Origin: Halobaculum limi
GTDB taxonomy: Archaea > Halobacteriota > Halobacteria > Halobacteriales > Haloferacaceae
Assembly: GCF_029490015.1 (NCBI RefSeq)
Contig: NZ_CP120469.1
Span: 248,001-312,000 of the forward strand
Length of the DNA: 64,000 nucleotides
Direction: 5' to 3'
A program made the translations under genes and the position numbers. The notes beneath the pieces are model-generated. The model had not been told where the DNA came from. It was given only the letters and a program-made list of their open reading frames with translations, and did no database searches. Of the stretch, positions 33,641 to 43,196 are shown piece by piece. Each line of letters starts with the position of its first letter. The first letter of the stretch is position 1.

Positions 33641-34602
33641 TGCTCCACCTCCTCACGAGTTCGAGGGTCAGCGATAGCAGCCGCGACGTCGCTGGCGACG
33701 TTGCCGACGACGCCGATGACGACGACGACGACGGCCGTTCCCAGCAACAGCGGCATATCGCGCTCGATGGCGGCGTGATACGAGAGGCGGCCGAGGCCGG
33801 GGATGTCGAATGCGAACTCGAGGACGTACACCGTCAACACCAGCACCGCGAGTAGATCCGTCACGAACAGCGCCGCCACGGGCGCGACGACGTTCTTGAG
33901 GACGCGAACGGCGACCTGCCACCCCGGCAGCCCCTTCGCGTGGAGGTAACGGACGAAGTCCGCGCCGACCACCTCGCGCGTCTCAGAGCGCGTGTAGGCC
34001 AACTGGCTCGCGAACAGCGTCGTCGCAAGCAGCACCGCCGGCGCGACGAGTTTCGTCAGCCACCAGCCCTGTCCGACCCTGTCGGCGATGCCGGGGAGCG
34101 TCACCGCCCACAGACACAGCGCCGCGAGCCAGAAGTTGGGGACGCCGAACGCGAGGTAGCCCCCAACCCGGACGGCGGCGGCGCTTCGCGTCCCGTCGCG
34201 AGCGGTCGAGTACAGGCCCCCGCTCACGCCGAGGGCGACCGCGAGGAGGAAGCCCGGAAGTGCGTAGCGGAGCGTCCGTTCGAGGCGGTCGGCCACGAGC
34301 GCCGTGACGGGCGCCCCGAGCGTGAACGAGACGCCCCACTGGAGCGTCAGCATATCACGCATATATCCGAGGTAGCGCACCCACAACGGGCGGTTCAAGC
34401 CCCTGGCTTCCAGATACGACTGTCGAAGCGACTCCAGTTCGGAGGCGTTGAGGCCGCCTTGCGAGGCGAGCGACGCCGTCGCCACTGCGCCCTCGACGGC
34501 GGTGTTTGGCGCGAGTGCGACGACGAGGAACGTCGCACTCAACGCCACGAGGACGGTGAGTACTGCCCCACCGAGTCGACCGGCGACCCACCGCAGTCTC
34601 AC
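33637..34602 (-). CDS. DppB-like ABC transporter permease
   Basis: A 321-residue membrane protein with about six hydrophobic segments. VLVALSATFLVVALAPNTAV at the start and YTRSETREVVGADFVRYLHA (the EAA-type loop of dipeptide/nickel permeases) followed by AVRVLKNVVAPVAALF match the DppB family. It would form one half of the channel with the DppC-like protein encoded divergently at 34740. No ATPase or peptide-binding gene is in the window. Confidence 0.75.
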   Translation of the reverse strand: MRLRWVAGRLGGAVLTVLVALSATFLVVALAPNTAVEGAVATASLASQGGLNASELESLRQSYLEARGLNRPLWVRYLGYMRDMLTLQWGVSFTLGAPVTALVADRLERTLRYALPGFLLAVALGVSGGLYSTARDGTRSAAAVRVGGYLAFGVPNFWLAALCLWAVTLPGIADRVGQGWWLTKLVAPAVLLATTLFASQLAYTRSETREVVGADFVRYLHAKGLPGWQVAVRVLKNVVAPVAALFVTDLLAVLVLTVYVLEFAFDIPGLGRLSYHAAIERDMPLLLGTAVVVVVIGVVGNVASDVAAAIADPRTREEVEQ

Positions 34603-34739
34603 GGCGAAGACCCCCGTCGGAACTCGGTCGACTGTCGAACCACGTCGGTCGACGTGGAGGCCGTCGGGGTAAATCGTTTGCTGAAGTGGCGGCTGTAGCC
34701 ACCGTCGCCTTTAGGTCGGCTGCCGACACAGCACCGCCG

Positions 34740-36083
34740 ATGGCTCCCGCTCCCGACGACCCCGCCGACGCGGATGCTGCCGGAGGCGGTGACGACGACG
34801 GGAGCGGAGACAGGTCGCAGCAGGCACCCGACGAGCAGGGAGCGTCGCTCGCGCGGTTCGCTCGCGGTCGGTCCACCCGCCGGATCGTCAACGGGTTCGA
34901 GTACGGCGCTGACGACCGCGCCAACGACTCTGCCGTCGGGAGCGTTTCGACGAGCGGGTTCGGTGCGGAGCCATCTACGTCTTCCAGGTTCGGTCGCCCC
35001 TCGCTCGCGACGCTCGTGATGGCGACGCTGGGACTCGCGCTGGTGGGGCTGTTCTCCTACGATCTCTTGTTCGTCCGAGTGTATCTCGTCGAGACGTGGG
35101 AGTGGGATCCGACGCGTTCCGACTGGCTGTTTCTCGCGTCGCTGTGGCTGTTGATCACGCTCGCGACGAGGCTCGTCCCGAATCGGGCGCTCGCGGCCCG
35201 CTACTGGGGTCGCCTGCGGGTGCACCGCGACGCCGTCGCCTCGCTGGTCGCACTGGGCGTGTTCTTCCTCGTCGGCGTCGTCGGGCCGCTGGCTATCGGT
35301 GAGCCACAGTCGCGGTTCCTCCTCGGCGGCCAACCGCCGGTGTTCCTCTCGGTCGACGCCAACAGCGTCGCCGACTGCGCCGGAGCGGTGCGCGGCGACC
35401 GCTGTTTCGGGTCGCTGCGCTTCCCACTCGGCACCGACACGTTCGGGTACAGCGTCCTCACCCTCCTCGTGAGCGGGGCGCGTCTCGCGGTGTACGTCGC
35501 GGTCATCACCGCCGCCATCGTCGTCCCCGTCGGCGCGGCCGTCGGCGCAGTCGCCGGGTTCTACGGCGGCCGGGTCGATGCCGTCCTCAACAGGTACATC
35601 GACGTCCAACAGACCATCCCCGCGGTCGTCGCGTACGTCGTCCTCGTGTTGGTCATCGAGAAGAGCCTCTTTATGCTCGTACTCGTCTTCGGCCTGTTCT
35701 CGTGGGGTGGCGTCGCGCGGGTCGTCCGCGCGGAGACGAAACAGCGGCGTTCGGCCGAATACGTCCGCGCGGCGGAAGGATTGGGCGGAACTCGACTGTA
35801 CCGCCTCCGGAGACACGTCCTCCCGAACGTCTCCCACGGCGTCGTGACGGCGTTCGGCCAGCAGGTTCCGCTCCTGCTGCTCACGGAGGCGGCAATCGCG
35901 TACCTCGGCCTCAATGACATCGACCAGCCGTCGTGGGGGACGCTCATCGCCAACGGCGTCGACTCGGGCGTCGTCGACCAGTGGTGGGTCGCGGGCGCGG
36001 GCGTCGTCGCCCTCGCGGGGACGACGCTGGCGTTCAAACTGATCGCCGACGCGCTTCGAGACGCACTCGACCCGACCGGGTGA
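34740..36083 (+). CDS. DppC-like ABC transporter permease with long acidic N terminus
   Basis: A 447-residue protein started at MAPAPDDPADADAAG (34740; a start at 34686 is possible). The first 80 residues are low-complexity and acidic. The C-terminal half has DppC signatures: RYIDVQQTIPAVVAYVVLVL and AEYVRAAEGLGGTRLYRLRR, then HVLPNVSHGVVTAFGQQVPL, the EAA loop. Two extra membrane segments precede the usual core. It is divergent from the DppB-like gene by about 140 bases, which probably hold both promoters. Substrate unknown; oligopeptides and nickel are typical for the family. Confidence 0.75.
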   Translation: MAPAPDDPADADAAGGGDDDGSGDRSQQAPDEQGASLARFARGRSTRRIVNGFEYGADDRANDSAVGSVSTSGFGAEPSTSSRFGRPSLATLVMATLGLALVGLFSYDLLFVRVYLVETWEWDPTRSDWLFLASLWLLITLATRLVPNRALAARYWGRLRVHRDAVASLVALGVFFLVGVVGPLAIGEPQSRFLLGGQPPVFLSVDANSVADCAGAVRGDRCFGSLRFPLGTDTFGYSVLTLLVSGARLAVYVAVITAAIVVPVGAAVGAVAGFYGGRVDAVLNRYIDVQQTIPAVVAYVVLVLVIEKSLFMLVLVFGLFSWGGVARVVRAETKQRRSAEYVRAAEGLGGTRLYRLRRHVLPNVSHGVVTAFGQQVPLLLLTEAAIAYLGLNDIDQPSWGTLIANGVDSGVVDQWWVAGAGVVALAGTTLAFKLIADALRDALDPTG

Positions 36084-36116
36084 GGTACCACACGACTCGC
36101 GCCCTGCGTGCTCTCG

Positions 36117-37403
36117 TCAGCGGTGGTCGAACACGCGTTGTACCTTCCCCACCTCGGTGCGTGCCAGTTCGCCGGGGTCGACCAAGCGGAGGTCGTCGGG
36201 CGTGAACGACAGGACGTTCTCCAGACGCGTCAGCATCGCCGAACGAATCGCCTCACGGTCGCCGTCGAACTCCTCCTCGAGTTCGACGCTGAGCGTCATC
36301 GTGTCCAGTTGATCCTCGCGGTCGAGGTCGATGCGGTAGTAGGGTGCGACGCCGTCGAACTCCAGAACGACCGACTCGATCTCACTGGGGTAGCAGTTGA
36401 CCCCGCGGACGATGAGCAGGTCGTCGGAGCGCCCGGTGACGTTGTCCATCCGGACCATCGTCCGCCCGCACTCGCACTCGTCGTACGTCAGCGTGGTCAG
36501 GTCGCCCGTCCGGTACCGGATGACTGGCACGGCCTCCTTCGTCAGCGTCGTCAACACGAGTTCGCCCTCCTCCCCCTCCGCGACGCGTTCGCCGGTCTGC
36601 GGGTCGATGACCTCGGGGAGGAAGTGGTCCTCCCAGATGTGGAGGCCGTCTTGCGCCTCGTGGCACTCGTTAGAGACGCCGGGGCCGATGATCTCGGAGA
36701 GCCCGTAGATGTCGATGCCGGTGACGCCGAGTCGCTGTTCGATCGCCTCACGCATCGGGTCGGTGCAGGGTTCTGCGCCGAAGATGACCGTCGACAGCGG
36801 TAACTCGTGCGGGTCGATACCCATCTCCTCGGCCGTCTCCGCGACGTACAGCGCGTACGACGGGGTGCAGGTGAGCACGTCGCTCTCGAGGTCCCGAAGC
36901 AACTCCACCTGCCGCTGGGTCTGCCCCCCACCGATGGGGATGACGGTCGCGCCGAGTCGCTCGATGCCGTAGTGGAGACCGAGACCGCCTGTGAACAGGC
37001 CGTAGCCGTACGCGTTCTGAACTGTGTCGCCGGGTTCGACGCCAGCAGCGCGTAGCGACCGCTCGACGACCTCGCTCCACACGTCGAGGTCGTGGTCGGT
37101 GTAGCCGACGATCTTCGGCTTCCCCGTCGTTCCCGAGGAGGCGTGGATCCGCAGAATCTCGTCGTCGTCGACGGCGAACAGGCCGTCCGGGTACTCGTCG
37201 CGGAAGTCTGCTTTCGTCGTCATCGGGAGGGCCTGCACGTCCTCGACCGACTCGATGTCGTCGGGATGGACGCCCGCGGCGTCGAGGGCCTCGCGGTAGA
37301 ACGGGACGTGTTCGTACGCCCGTTCGACCGTCTCGCGGAGGCGCTCGGCCTGTAACTCGCGGAGCGACTCCCGGTCACGACCCTCTACGTTATACGTTGA
37401 CAT
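36117..37403 (-). CDS. paaK: PaaK-type phenylacetate-CoA ligase
   Basis: A 428-residue adenylate-forming enzyme. HASSGTTGKPKIVGYTDHDL is the P-loop, IYGLSEIIGPGVSNEC the A5 motif, VIRYRTGDLTTLTYDECECG the A7/A8 region with Cys residues, and VGKVQRVFDHR has the terminal lysine. It would make phenylacetyl-CoA or another aryl-acid CoA with ATP. A TATA-like CTATTTGTG lies upstream in register. Downstream ring-hydroxylating paa genes are not in the window, so the acid may differ. It is divergent from the S9 peptidase gene. Confidence 0.82.
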   Translation of the reverse strand: MSTYNVEGRDRESLRELQAERLRETVERAYEHVPFYREALDAAGVHPDDIESVEDVQALPMTTKADFRDEYPDGLFAVDDDEILRIHASSGTTGKPKIVGYTDHDLDVWSEVVERSLRAAGVEPGDTVQNAYGYGLFTGGLGLHYGIERLGATVIPIGGGQTQRQVELLRDLESDVLTCTPSYALYVAETAEEMGIDPHELPLSTVIFGAEPCTDPMREAIEQRLGVTGIDIYGLSEIIGPGVSNECHEAQDGLHIWEDHFLPEVIDPQTGERVAEGEEGELVLTTLTKEAVPVIRYRTGDLTTLTYDECECGRTMVRMDNVTGRSDDLLIVRGVNCYPSEIESVVLEFDGVAPYYRIDLDREDQLDTMTLSVELEEEFDGDREAIRSAMLTRLENVLSFTPDDLRLVDPGELARTEVGKVQRVFDHR

Positions 37404-37555
37404 ATGTGATGAGGACCGCGGAGCGACACAAATAGATGTCGACGAGGACAGTTGCGGTCGGTTCGTCGACGGGCGGCCGGGGGTGGCTCGACAGTGATGA
37501 CAGACCGGAAATAAATGACAGAAATTATGTACGATCGGCGGATCGACTCACAGAG

Positions 37556-39391
37556 ATGTCAGATACGATCTCGATAGCCGAGATAGCGAGCCTCCCGACC
37601 TTCTACACGCCGGTCGCGAGCGAAGATGGCGACGAGGTGGCCGTCTTCTACGACGGGTCGGGGCAACTGGAACTGTACACGCTCGACGTCGAGACGGGGG
37701 AGCGAACACGGGTCAGCGACGGGAACGTCCCGCAGGACCTGAAGTACCCACCGCGGTTCGGGCCTGACGGGGAGCGCATCTACTTCCACGCGGACGAGGG
37801 TGGCGACGAGCAGAACGACGTGATGGCGATCGACCGTGACGGGTCTGTCACGCCGGTCGTCGAGAACGACAGCCAGATCGTTCTCGCCGACGTCGCGCCC
37901 GACGGTCGCCTGCTCTACGCGAGCGACGAGGGCACGCAGATGAACCTCTACGTCCGACACCCGGACGGCGAGACGGCCCAGGTGACGGACTACGACCTCC
38001 CGGTCAGAGCCGGCGTCTTCGACCCGAGCGGAGAACAGATCGCGTACGCCGCGAACGAGTCTGCCGACCTGAACAACACGGATGCCTACGTCGCGGCCGC
38101 CGACGGGACTGCCCCACGACGACTCGACGTGGGCGAAGACGGCGCGGAGACGGAACCGATCGCGTGGCATCCCGACGGGGACCGTCTCCTCCTGTCGGAC
38201 GACTCGACGGACACGACCCGGTGTGGTGTCTACGACCTCACGACCGACGAGGTGAGGTGGTACACCGACGACGGCGTCGTCGAGTCGCCGGTCGCGTTTC
38301 TCGCGGACGACGAGCGATTCGTCGCCGAACGGACCCACGAGTGTGCGGTCACGCCGGTCGTGTACGACGTGGAGACTGGCGAGAGCAGGACGCTTGACGT
38401 CCCGACTGGTGTCGCGTCGTTCCCGTATCTGTCGTCGTACCGGGAGACGGCCGTGGTGTCTGAGACGGAGGTGCTGTTCAGTTACGAGACACCGACTCAG
38501 CGCCCACGACTCGTCGTGTACGACGTCGAGACGGATTCGACGCGGACGCTGATGGCCCCCGAATACGGGTCGATCGACCCGGACCGGTTCGTCGACTGCT
38601 CGTACGAGCGGTTCGAGTCGCACGACGGACTCGACATCGAGGCGCTGGTGTACGACGCCGGGACCCGTCCGAGTCCCGTCGTCGTAAAGGTCCACGGCGG
38701 GCCTGCGGGGCAAGATCAGCGTGGCTTCGACCTCTACGCACAGTTCCTCGTCGACCGCGGCTACTCGGTGCTGGAAGTGAACTACCGTGGATCGACCGGC
38801 CGCGGCCGGGCGTTCAAGAACGCCATCAACGGCGACCTCGGCGGGGCCGAACAGGGCGACATCGCGGCGGGAACCCGGTGGATCGCCGAGCAGGAGTGGG
38901 TCGACGAAGACCGAATCGCCGTCGTCGGTGGTTCCTACGGCGGCTACTCGACGTTCATGCAACTGCTGACGTATCCCGACCTGTACGCCGCCGGCATCGC
39001 CAGGGTGGGGATCACCGACTGGCGAGCGCTGTACGAGGAGTCGATGCCCCACTTCCAGGCGTACGCCGAACGGATGCTCGGCGACCCGGAGGAGAACGCC
39101 GATCTGTACCGAGAGCGGTCGCCGGTCACCCAAGTCGACAATCTCGACGCTCCGCTCTGTATCGTCCACGGTGTCAACGACCCCCGGTGTCCGATCAGCC
39201 AGGCACGCCTGTTCCGCGAGAAACTCGAAGCCGCCGGGTTCGAGGAGGGCCCCGACTTCGAGTACGTCGAACTCAGCGAGGGCCACGGGTCGACCGACAT
39301 CGACCAGAAGATCAGGTCGTTCGAGTTGATGGAGGAGTTCCTCACCGATCGCGTGCCGGTAGCGTCCGAACCGGCGGCGGCAGACGACTGA
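37556..39391 (+). CDS. S9 family peptidase (prolyl oligopeptidase/acylaminoacyl type)
   Basis: A 611-residue protein started at MSDTISIAEIASLPTFYTPV (37556). The first 350 residues are WD/beta-propeller-like repeats with DG-x(n)-Y patterns (GEQIAYAANESADLN and so on). The C-terminal domain has VVGGSYGGYSTFM with the nucleophile near residue 461, HGVNDPRCP with the acid, and EGHGS with the histidine. It removes short peptides or acylated amino acids in the cytoplasm. GAAATAAATGAC upstream could be its promoter. Convergent with the MaoC gene. Confidence 0.82.
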   Translation: MSDTISIAEIASLPTFYTPVASEDGDEVAVFYDGSGQLELYTLDVETGERTRVSDGNVPQDLKYPPRFGPDGERIYFHADEGGDEQNDVMAIDRDGSVTPVVENDSQIVLADVAPDGRLLYASDEGTQMNLYVRHPDGETAQVTDYDLPVRAGVFDPSGEQIAYAANESADLNNTDAYVAAADGTAPRRLDVGEDGAETEPIAWHPDGDRLLLSDDSTDTTRCGVYDLTTDEVRWYTDDGVVESPVAFLADDERFVAERTHECAVTPVVYDVETGESRTLDVPTGVASFPYLSSYRETAVVSETEVLFSYETPTQRPRLVVYDVETDSTRTLMAPEYGSIDPDRFVDCSYERFESHDGLDIEALVYDAGTRPSPVVVKVHGGPAGQDQRGFDLYAQFLVDRGYSVLEVNYRGSTGRGRAFKNAINGDLGGAEQGDIAAGTRWIAEQEWVDEDRIAVVGGSYGGYSTFMQLLTYPDLYAAGIARVGITDWRALYEESMPHFQAYAERMLGDPEENADLYRERSPVTQVDNLDAPLCIVHGVNDPRCPISQARLFREKLEAAGFEEGPDFEYVELSEGHGSTDIDQKIRSFELMEEFLTDRVPVASEPAAADD

Positions 39392-39430
39392 TCGCCGGGG
39401 GCGAACCCCGGCTGCCGCCGCCCTGACGGG

Positions 39431-39829
39431 TCACGCCTCGTGTGGAACCGACAGCACAGTCGCCTCTCCGTCGATAACGACCTCGTCGTCGACGGTCGCG
39501 ACCGTCTCCACGCGAACCCGGTCGCTACCCAAATCCTCCACGACGGTCGCCTCTGCCGTGACCGTCTCGCCGGGGCGAACTGGGGCCTCGAAGCCACAGT
39601 CTTGGTTCAGGTAGATGATGTCTCCGGGAAGCGACGCCAGCGCCGCGCTGATGACGCCGACGCCGAACATCCCGTGGGCGATGCGGCCGCCGAACATCGT
39701 GTGGGCGGCGTAGTCGTCGTCGAGGTGGATCGGGTTGTCGTCGCCGGTGAGGTCGGCGTACGCGTCGATGCGGTCGGTTGTGACTTCACGGGAGGCGGTG
39801 ACGGTATCGCCGACGGTCGCGACTGGCAT
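39431..39829 (-). CDS. MaoC-family enoyl-CoA hydratase
   Basis: A 132-residue hot-dog-fold protein. DLTGDDNPIHLDDDYAAHTM carries the R-hydratase motif with the catalytic Asp and His (DxNPIHxD), and IAHGMFGVGVISAALASLPG follows. It hydrates enoyl-CoAs at the step after acyl-CoA dehydrogenase. It is divergent from the alpha/beta hydrolase gene, whose product precedes an acyl-CoA ligase, so both directions serve acyl-CoA metabolism. Confidence 0.82.
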   Translation of the reverse strand: MPVATVGDTVTASREVTTDRIDAYADLTGDDNPIHLDDDYAAHTMFGGRIAHGMFGVGVISAALASLPGDIIYLNQDCGFEAPVRPGETVTAEATVVEDLGSDRVRVETVATVDDEVVIDGEATVLSVPHEA

Positions 39830-39904
39830 ATCGGCCCGTGTTCGTCCTCGCCGAAATCGTCGCGGGTTAACATATGAAGTGGCCGCTTGAAGGGAGGCGA
39901 CCGC

Positions 39905-40726
39905 GTGCGACCGACCGTGCAAACCGCGGATCACGACGGCGTCGCCATCGCCTACGAGGAGCGCGGCCACGACCCGACGACCGCCGAAACCGTAGTCCTC
40001 TGCGAGGGACTCGGCTACGGCCGGTGGATGTGGAACTGGCAGGCGGAGGCATTGGCGGAGTCGTATCACGTTCTCCTGTGGGACAACAGAGGAACCGGCG
40101 AGTCGGACGTCCCCGAGGGACCGTACACTATCGAGGAGATGGCCGGCGACTTGGAGGCGGTCCTCGCAGACGTCGGCGTCGACTCCGCACACGTCGTCGG
40201 CGCGTCGATGGGCGGGATGGTCGCCCAGCGGTACGCCCTCGCCTACGACCGCGCCGCGTCGCTGACGCTGGTGTGTACCTCGCCGGGCGGCCCCGACGCT
40301 GCCCCGACACCGGAGGCGACGCTGGAGCGGATGTTCTCCGTCCCCGACGACGCGGATGCTCGTGAGGCGATCCGATATAAGATGGAACCTGCCGTCAGCG
40401 AGGGGTTCATCGAGCGAAACGAGGACCTCGTGGAGCGCATCGTCGACTGGCGACTCGACTCCGACGCCCCGCCGTCGGCCCGGCAGGCACAGGGAGCGGC
40501 CGTGCAGGCGTTCGACGCGAGCGACGAACTCGACGCCATCGACGTGCCGACGCTCGTCCTCCACGGCACCGCCGACCGCGTCCTACCAGTCGAGAACGGC
40601 GAACTGCTCGCCGACTCGATTCCGGGGTGTGAAGTCGAGTTCGTCGAGGGGGGTGCACACCTGTTCTTCATCGAAGACGCCGACCGCGTGACCGACCGTA
40701 TCGAGGAGTTCCTCGCGAATGTCTGA
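39905..40726 (+). CDS. Alpha/beta hydrolase
   Basis: A 273-residue protein if started at the GTG at 39905 (a TTG at 39887 is less likely). GASMGGM places the nucleophile Ser at about 100, VLHGTADRVLPVENGEL places the Asp, and EGGAHLFFIED places the His. WNWQAEALAESYHVLLWDNR and GTGESDVPEGPYTIEEMAGD match haloperoxidase/3-oxoadipate-enol-lactonase-like hydrolases. It overlaps the acyl-CoA ligase gene by 8 bases. Possible tasks are an enol-lactone or thioester hydrolysis in the same pathway. Confidence 0.8.
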   Translation: MRPTVQTADHDGVAIAYEERGHDPTTAETVVLCEGLGYGRWMWNWQAEALAESYHVLLWDNRGTGESDVPEGPYTIEEMAGDLEAVLADVGVDSAHVVGASMGGMVAQRYALAYDRAASLTLVCTSPGGPDAAPTPEATLERMFSVPDDADAREAIRYKMEPAVSEGFIERNEDLVERIVDWRLDSDAPPSARQAQGAAVQAFDASDELDAIDVPTLVLHGTADRVLPVENGELLADSIPGCEVEFVEGGAHLFFIEDADRVTDRIEEFLANV

Positions 40727-42311
40727 GCGACAGTCGCCCGACTCGGCCGTCGCCGGGGGGCCAGATTGGATCGGCGACTGGTCGGGGCGGCGTGCCGCGC
40801 TCTCACCGGGCCGCGTCGGACTGGTCGACGCGACCACGGACCGAGCGTTCACGTACGCCGAGTTGGACGAGCGAGCAGCGAAGACGGCCACGTGTCTCCA
40901 CGACGCCGGTGTCGACCACGGCGACCGCGTGGCGACGCTCTCACGGAACCGGCCAGCGCTCGTCGACTTGTTCTTCGCGACCGGGAAACTCGGCGCGGGG
41001 CTCGCCCCCCTCTCGCATCGCCTCGCACCGCCGGAGGTGGCCGAACTCCTCGCCGCCAGCGACCCCGAAGTGGTCGTCGTCGAACCGGAGACTACCGACC
41101 TCGCTCGTGAAGCGATGGCCGACGCAGACCTCGGCGACACCGAAGTGCTCGTCGCAGGCGACGACGCCGACGCGGTCGCAGCGACCGTCGACGACGTCGG
41201 TGGTACGGCCTTCGAGTCTGCAGTGACGACGAGTGACGCCGACAACCTCGAGGCTTCGGGGGCCTCGCTATCGGACCCACATCTCCTCCTCCACACGGGG
41301 GGGTCGACAGGAACGCCGAAGCAGACGGTCGTTCCCCACCGCGCAGTGTACTGGAACTCGATGACGACCGTCGCGGCGTGGGGCCTGCGGGCAGACGACG
41401 TGACGCCGATGCCGTTCCCGTTGTTTCACACTGGCGGCTGGAACGTCCTCACGGTCCCCCTGTTCCACATAGGCGGCACAGTCGTCATCGCCCGCGAGTT
41501 CGACCCGGGCCAGGTACTCGATATCGTCGACCGTCGCGACGCGAGTGTGTTGGTCGCGGTGCCGGCGGTCCTGCGGATGATGCAAGAGCACGACGACTGG
41601 CAGACGACCGATCTCTCGTCGCTTCGGTTCGCGAAGTCCGGGGGCGGCCCGTGTCGGCGGTCGGTGCTGGAGGCGTGGTGGGACCGCGGCGTTGACCTCT
41701 CGCAGGGGTACGGCCTCACCGAGTGTGGCCCGAACAACTTCGCGATGCCCGACGACTGGCCTCGCGAGAAGGCCGCCGCAGTCGGCGTACCCGCGCCGCA
41801 CGTCTCCGCTCGCGTCGTCGACGACGAGGGCGGTCGAGTTCCGGAGGGCGACATCGGCGAACTCGAACTATCGAGTCCCGCCGCGGCGGACGGCTACCTG
41901 AACGCGCCGGCGGAGTCGGCGGAGACCTTCGGCGGCGGGTGGGTGTCCACCGGCGACCTCGCTCGCGTCGACGACGACGGCTACTACCACATAGAGGGGC
42001 GCAAGAAGAATATGTACGTCAGCGGCGGCGAGAACGTCTTCCCGGCCGAGGTGGAGGACGCACTGACGGACCACCCGCGAGTCCGTGAGGCTGTCGTCAT
42101 CGGCGTCCCCGACGAGACGTGGGGGACGGTCGGGAAGGCCGTCCTCGTCGGCGACGAGTCGCTGAAGCTCGGGGACCTCACCGACTTCCTCGACGGGCGA
42201 CTCGCCCGGTTCAAGCACCCGAAACACCTCACGTTTGTCGACGAGGTGCCGTACTCTGGGCCCTCGAAAATCGACCGTGCGGCAGTTCGCGAGCGGTTCG
42301 GCAGGGAGTGA
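40719..42311 (+). CDS. AMP-forming acyl-CoA synthetase
   Basis: A 530-residue adenylate-forming ligase. LLLHTGGSTGTPKQTVVPHR is the P-loop, QGYGLTECGPNNFAMPDDW the A5 motif, GWVSTGDLARVDDDGYYHIE the A7 region, GRKKNMYVSGGENVFPAEVE the A8 hinge, and PYSGPSKIDRAAVRERF contains the terminal Lys. It activates a carboxylic acid to its CoA ester. Operonic with the hydrolase; the HTH regulator at 42403 follows. Confidence 0.85.
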   Translation: MSERQSPDSAVAGGPDWIGDWSGRRAALSPGRVGLVDATTDRAFTYAELDERAAKTATCLHDAGVDHGDRVATLSRNRPALVDLFFATGKLGAGLAPLSHRLAPPEVAELLAASDPEVVVVEPETTDLAREAMADADLGDTEVLVAGDDADAVAATVDDVGGTAFESAVTTSDADNLEASGASLSDPHLLLHTGGSTGTPKQTVVPHRAVYWNSMTTVAAWGLRADDVTPMPFPLFHTGGWNVLTVPLFHIGGTVVIAREFDPGQVLDIVDRRDASVLVAVPAVLRMMQEHDDWQTTDLSSLRFAKSGGGPCRRSVLEAWWDRGVDLSQGYGLTECGPNNFAMPDDWPREKAAAVGVPAPHVSARVVDDEGGRVPEGDIGELELSSPAAADGYLNAPAESAETFGGGWVSTGDLARVDDDGYYHIEGRKKNMYVSGGENVFPAEVEDALTDHPRVREAVVIGVPDETWGTVGKAVLVGDESLKLGDLTDFLDGRLARFKHPKHLTFVDEVPYSGPSKIDRAAVRERFGRE

Positions 42312-42347
42312 ACCTCGGTTGGGTCAGTCGTGCCAGGACCTGAAAGC

Positions 42348-42363
42348 AAAGTAAACAATTATG
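42348..42363 (+). promoter_or_regulatory. TATA-like promoter of the Bat-type regulator
   Basis: AAGTAAACAATTATG is centred about 47 bases before the ATG at 42403 (or 68 before the ATG at 42424), so a leader of roughly 20 bases is expected. Confidence 0.35.
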
Positions 42364-42402
42364 TAGGTATTCGCACAATGGACCACGGACGCGAGGCCCA
42401 CA

Positions 42403-43104
42403 ATGATCGACGTCACGCTGGATATGGAGCAGTACGACTGCCCGTTCATCCACGCCACCGAGGAACACGACCTGGCGTTCTCGGCGGTTCACTGGGAGTT
42501 CGACACCACCAGCGACACGCTCGAGACACGGATGGTCGTCGAGGGTGACGACCGAGAGTCGCTCGGGCAGGGGCTCTCGGAACTGCGCGACCACGATGGC
42601 CTCCGTGACTACACCCTCCTCTCGAAGACCGGCGGCGTCGCACACATCCGCAGCGTCATTGACGAGACGGCCGCGATGGAGACGATCCGCAACGGCGGTG
42701 GCTACATCACCGGACCGTTCTACATCGCCGATGGGTCGGAGCTGTGGCATATCGGCTTCGACGACCGCGGCGAGGCCGACGGCACCCTCTCGCGACTCGA
42801 CCGCGACAACGAGTACGAGGTGCTCGAACGCGACGAACCAGACCTGCCCGAGTTGCAGGGGTTCATCCAGAACGCGGGCGCGGCGATGACGCTCATCGAG
42901 GGGTGTAAAGACCTCTCGGACGTGGAACGCCAGACGCTGGAGACGGCCGCCTCGGAGGGCTACTTCGAAAGTCCGCGGTCGGCGACGCTGGGCACTCTCG
43001 CCGAGGAGTTCGACGTCTCCAAGCCCGCGGTGTCGAAGAATCTCCGCCGCGGCCAGCGGAAGATGCTCCAGCGGGTCGTCGACGCGATTGGCGAACTGAA
43101 GTAA
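42403..43104 (+). CDS. Bacterio-opsin-activator-type HTH regulator
   Basis: A 233-residue protein, with an alternative ATG at 42424. The C-terminal DLSDVERQTLETAASEGYFE, SPRSATLGTLAEEFDVSKPA and SKNLRRGQRKML is the HTH_10 domain. The N-terminal half (CPFIHATEEHDLAFSAVHWE, GGVAHIRSVIDETAAM) is the sensor module. Its position between the acyl-CoA ligase and the Liv importer makes it the best candidate regulator of this catabolic region. Confidence 0.82.
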   Translation: MIDVTLDMEQYDCPFIHATEEHDLAFSAVHWEFDTTSDTLETRMVVEGDDRESLGQGLSELRDHDGLRDYTLLSKTGGVAHIRSVIDETAAMETIRNGGGYITGPFYIADGSELWHIGFDDRGEADGTLSRLDRDNEYEVLERDEPDLPELQGFIQNAGAAMTLIEGCKDLSDVERQTLETAASEGYFESPRSATLGTLAEEFDVSKPAVSKNLRRGQRKMLQRVVDAIGELK

Positions 43105-43142
43105 CGCGGAGCGTCCAACCGAGTCAGCGGAAGTCAGGAGCG

Positions 43143-43157
43143 CGTTTACATATTAAC
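43143..43157 (+). promoter_or_regulatory. TATA/BRE-like promoter of the Liv importer operon
   Basis: CGTTTACATATTAACC lies 40-54 bases ahead of the ATG at 43197; it is the only AT-rich block between the regulator and the importer. Confidence 0.45.
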
Positions 43158-43196
43158 CACGCAGTTCTTGCCGGATACGTCGCGTTGGTTTGGTGT

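Noticed and set aside
34599-35837. Long minus-strand open frame (412 codons) over the DppC-like gene
   Set aside because: It is rich in Arg, Asp and Glu repeats with no family resemblance and lies antisense to a clear permease; it is a product of high GC codon bias.
37559-39286. 575-codon minus-strand frame opposite the S9 peptidase
   Set aside because: The plus-strand product has the peptidase catalytic motifs; the antisense frame shows only Arg/Val/Asp-rich low complexity.
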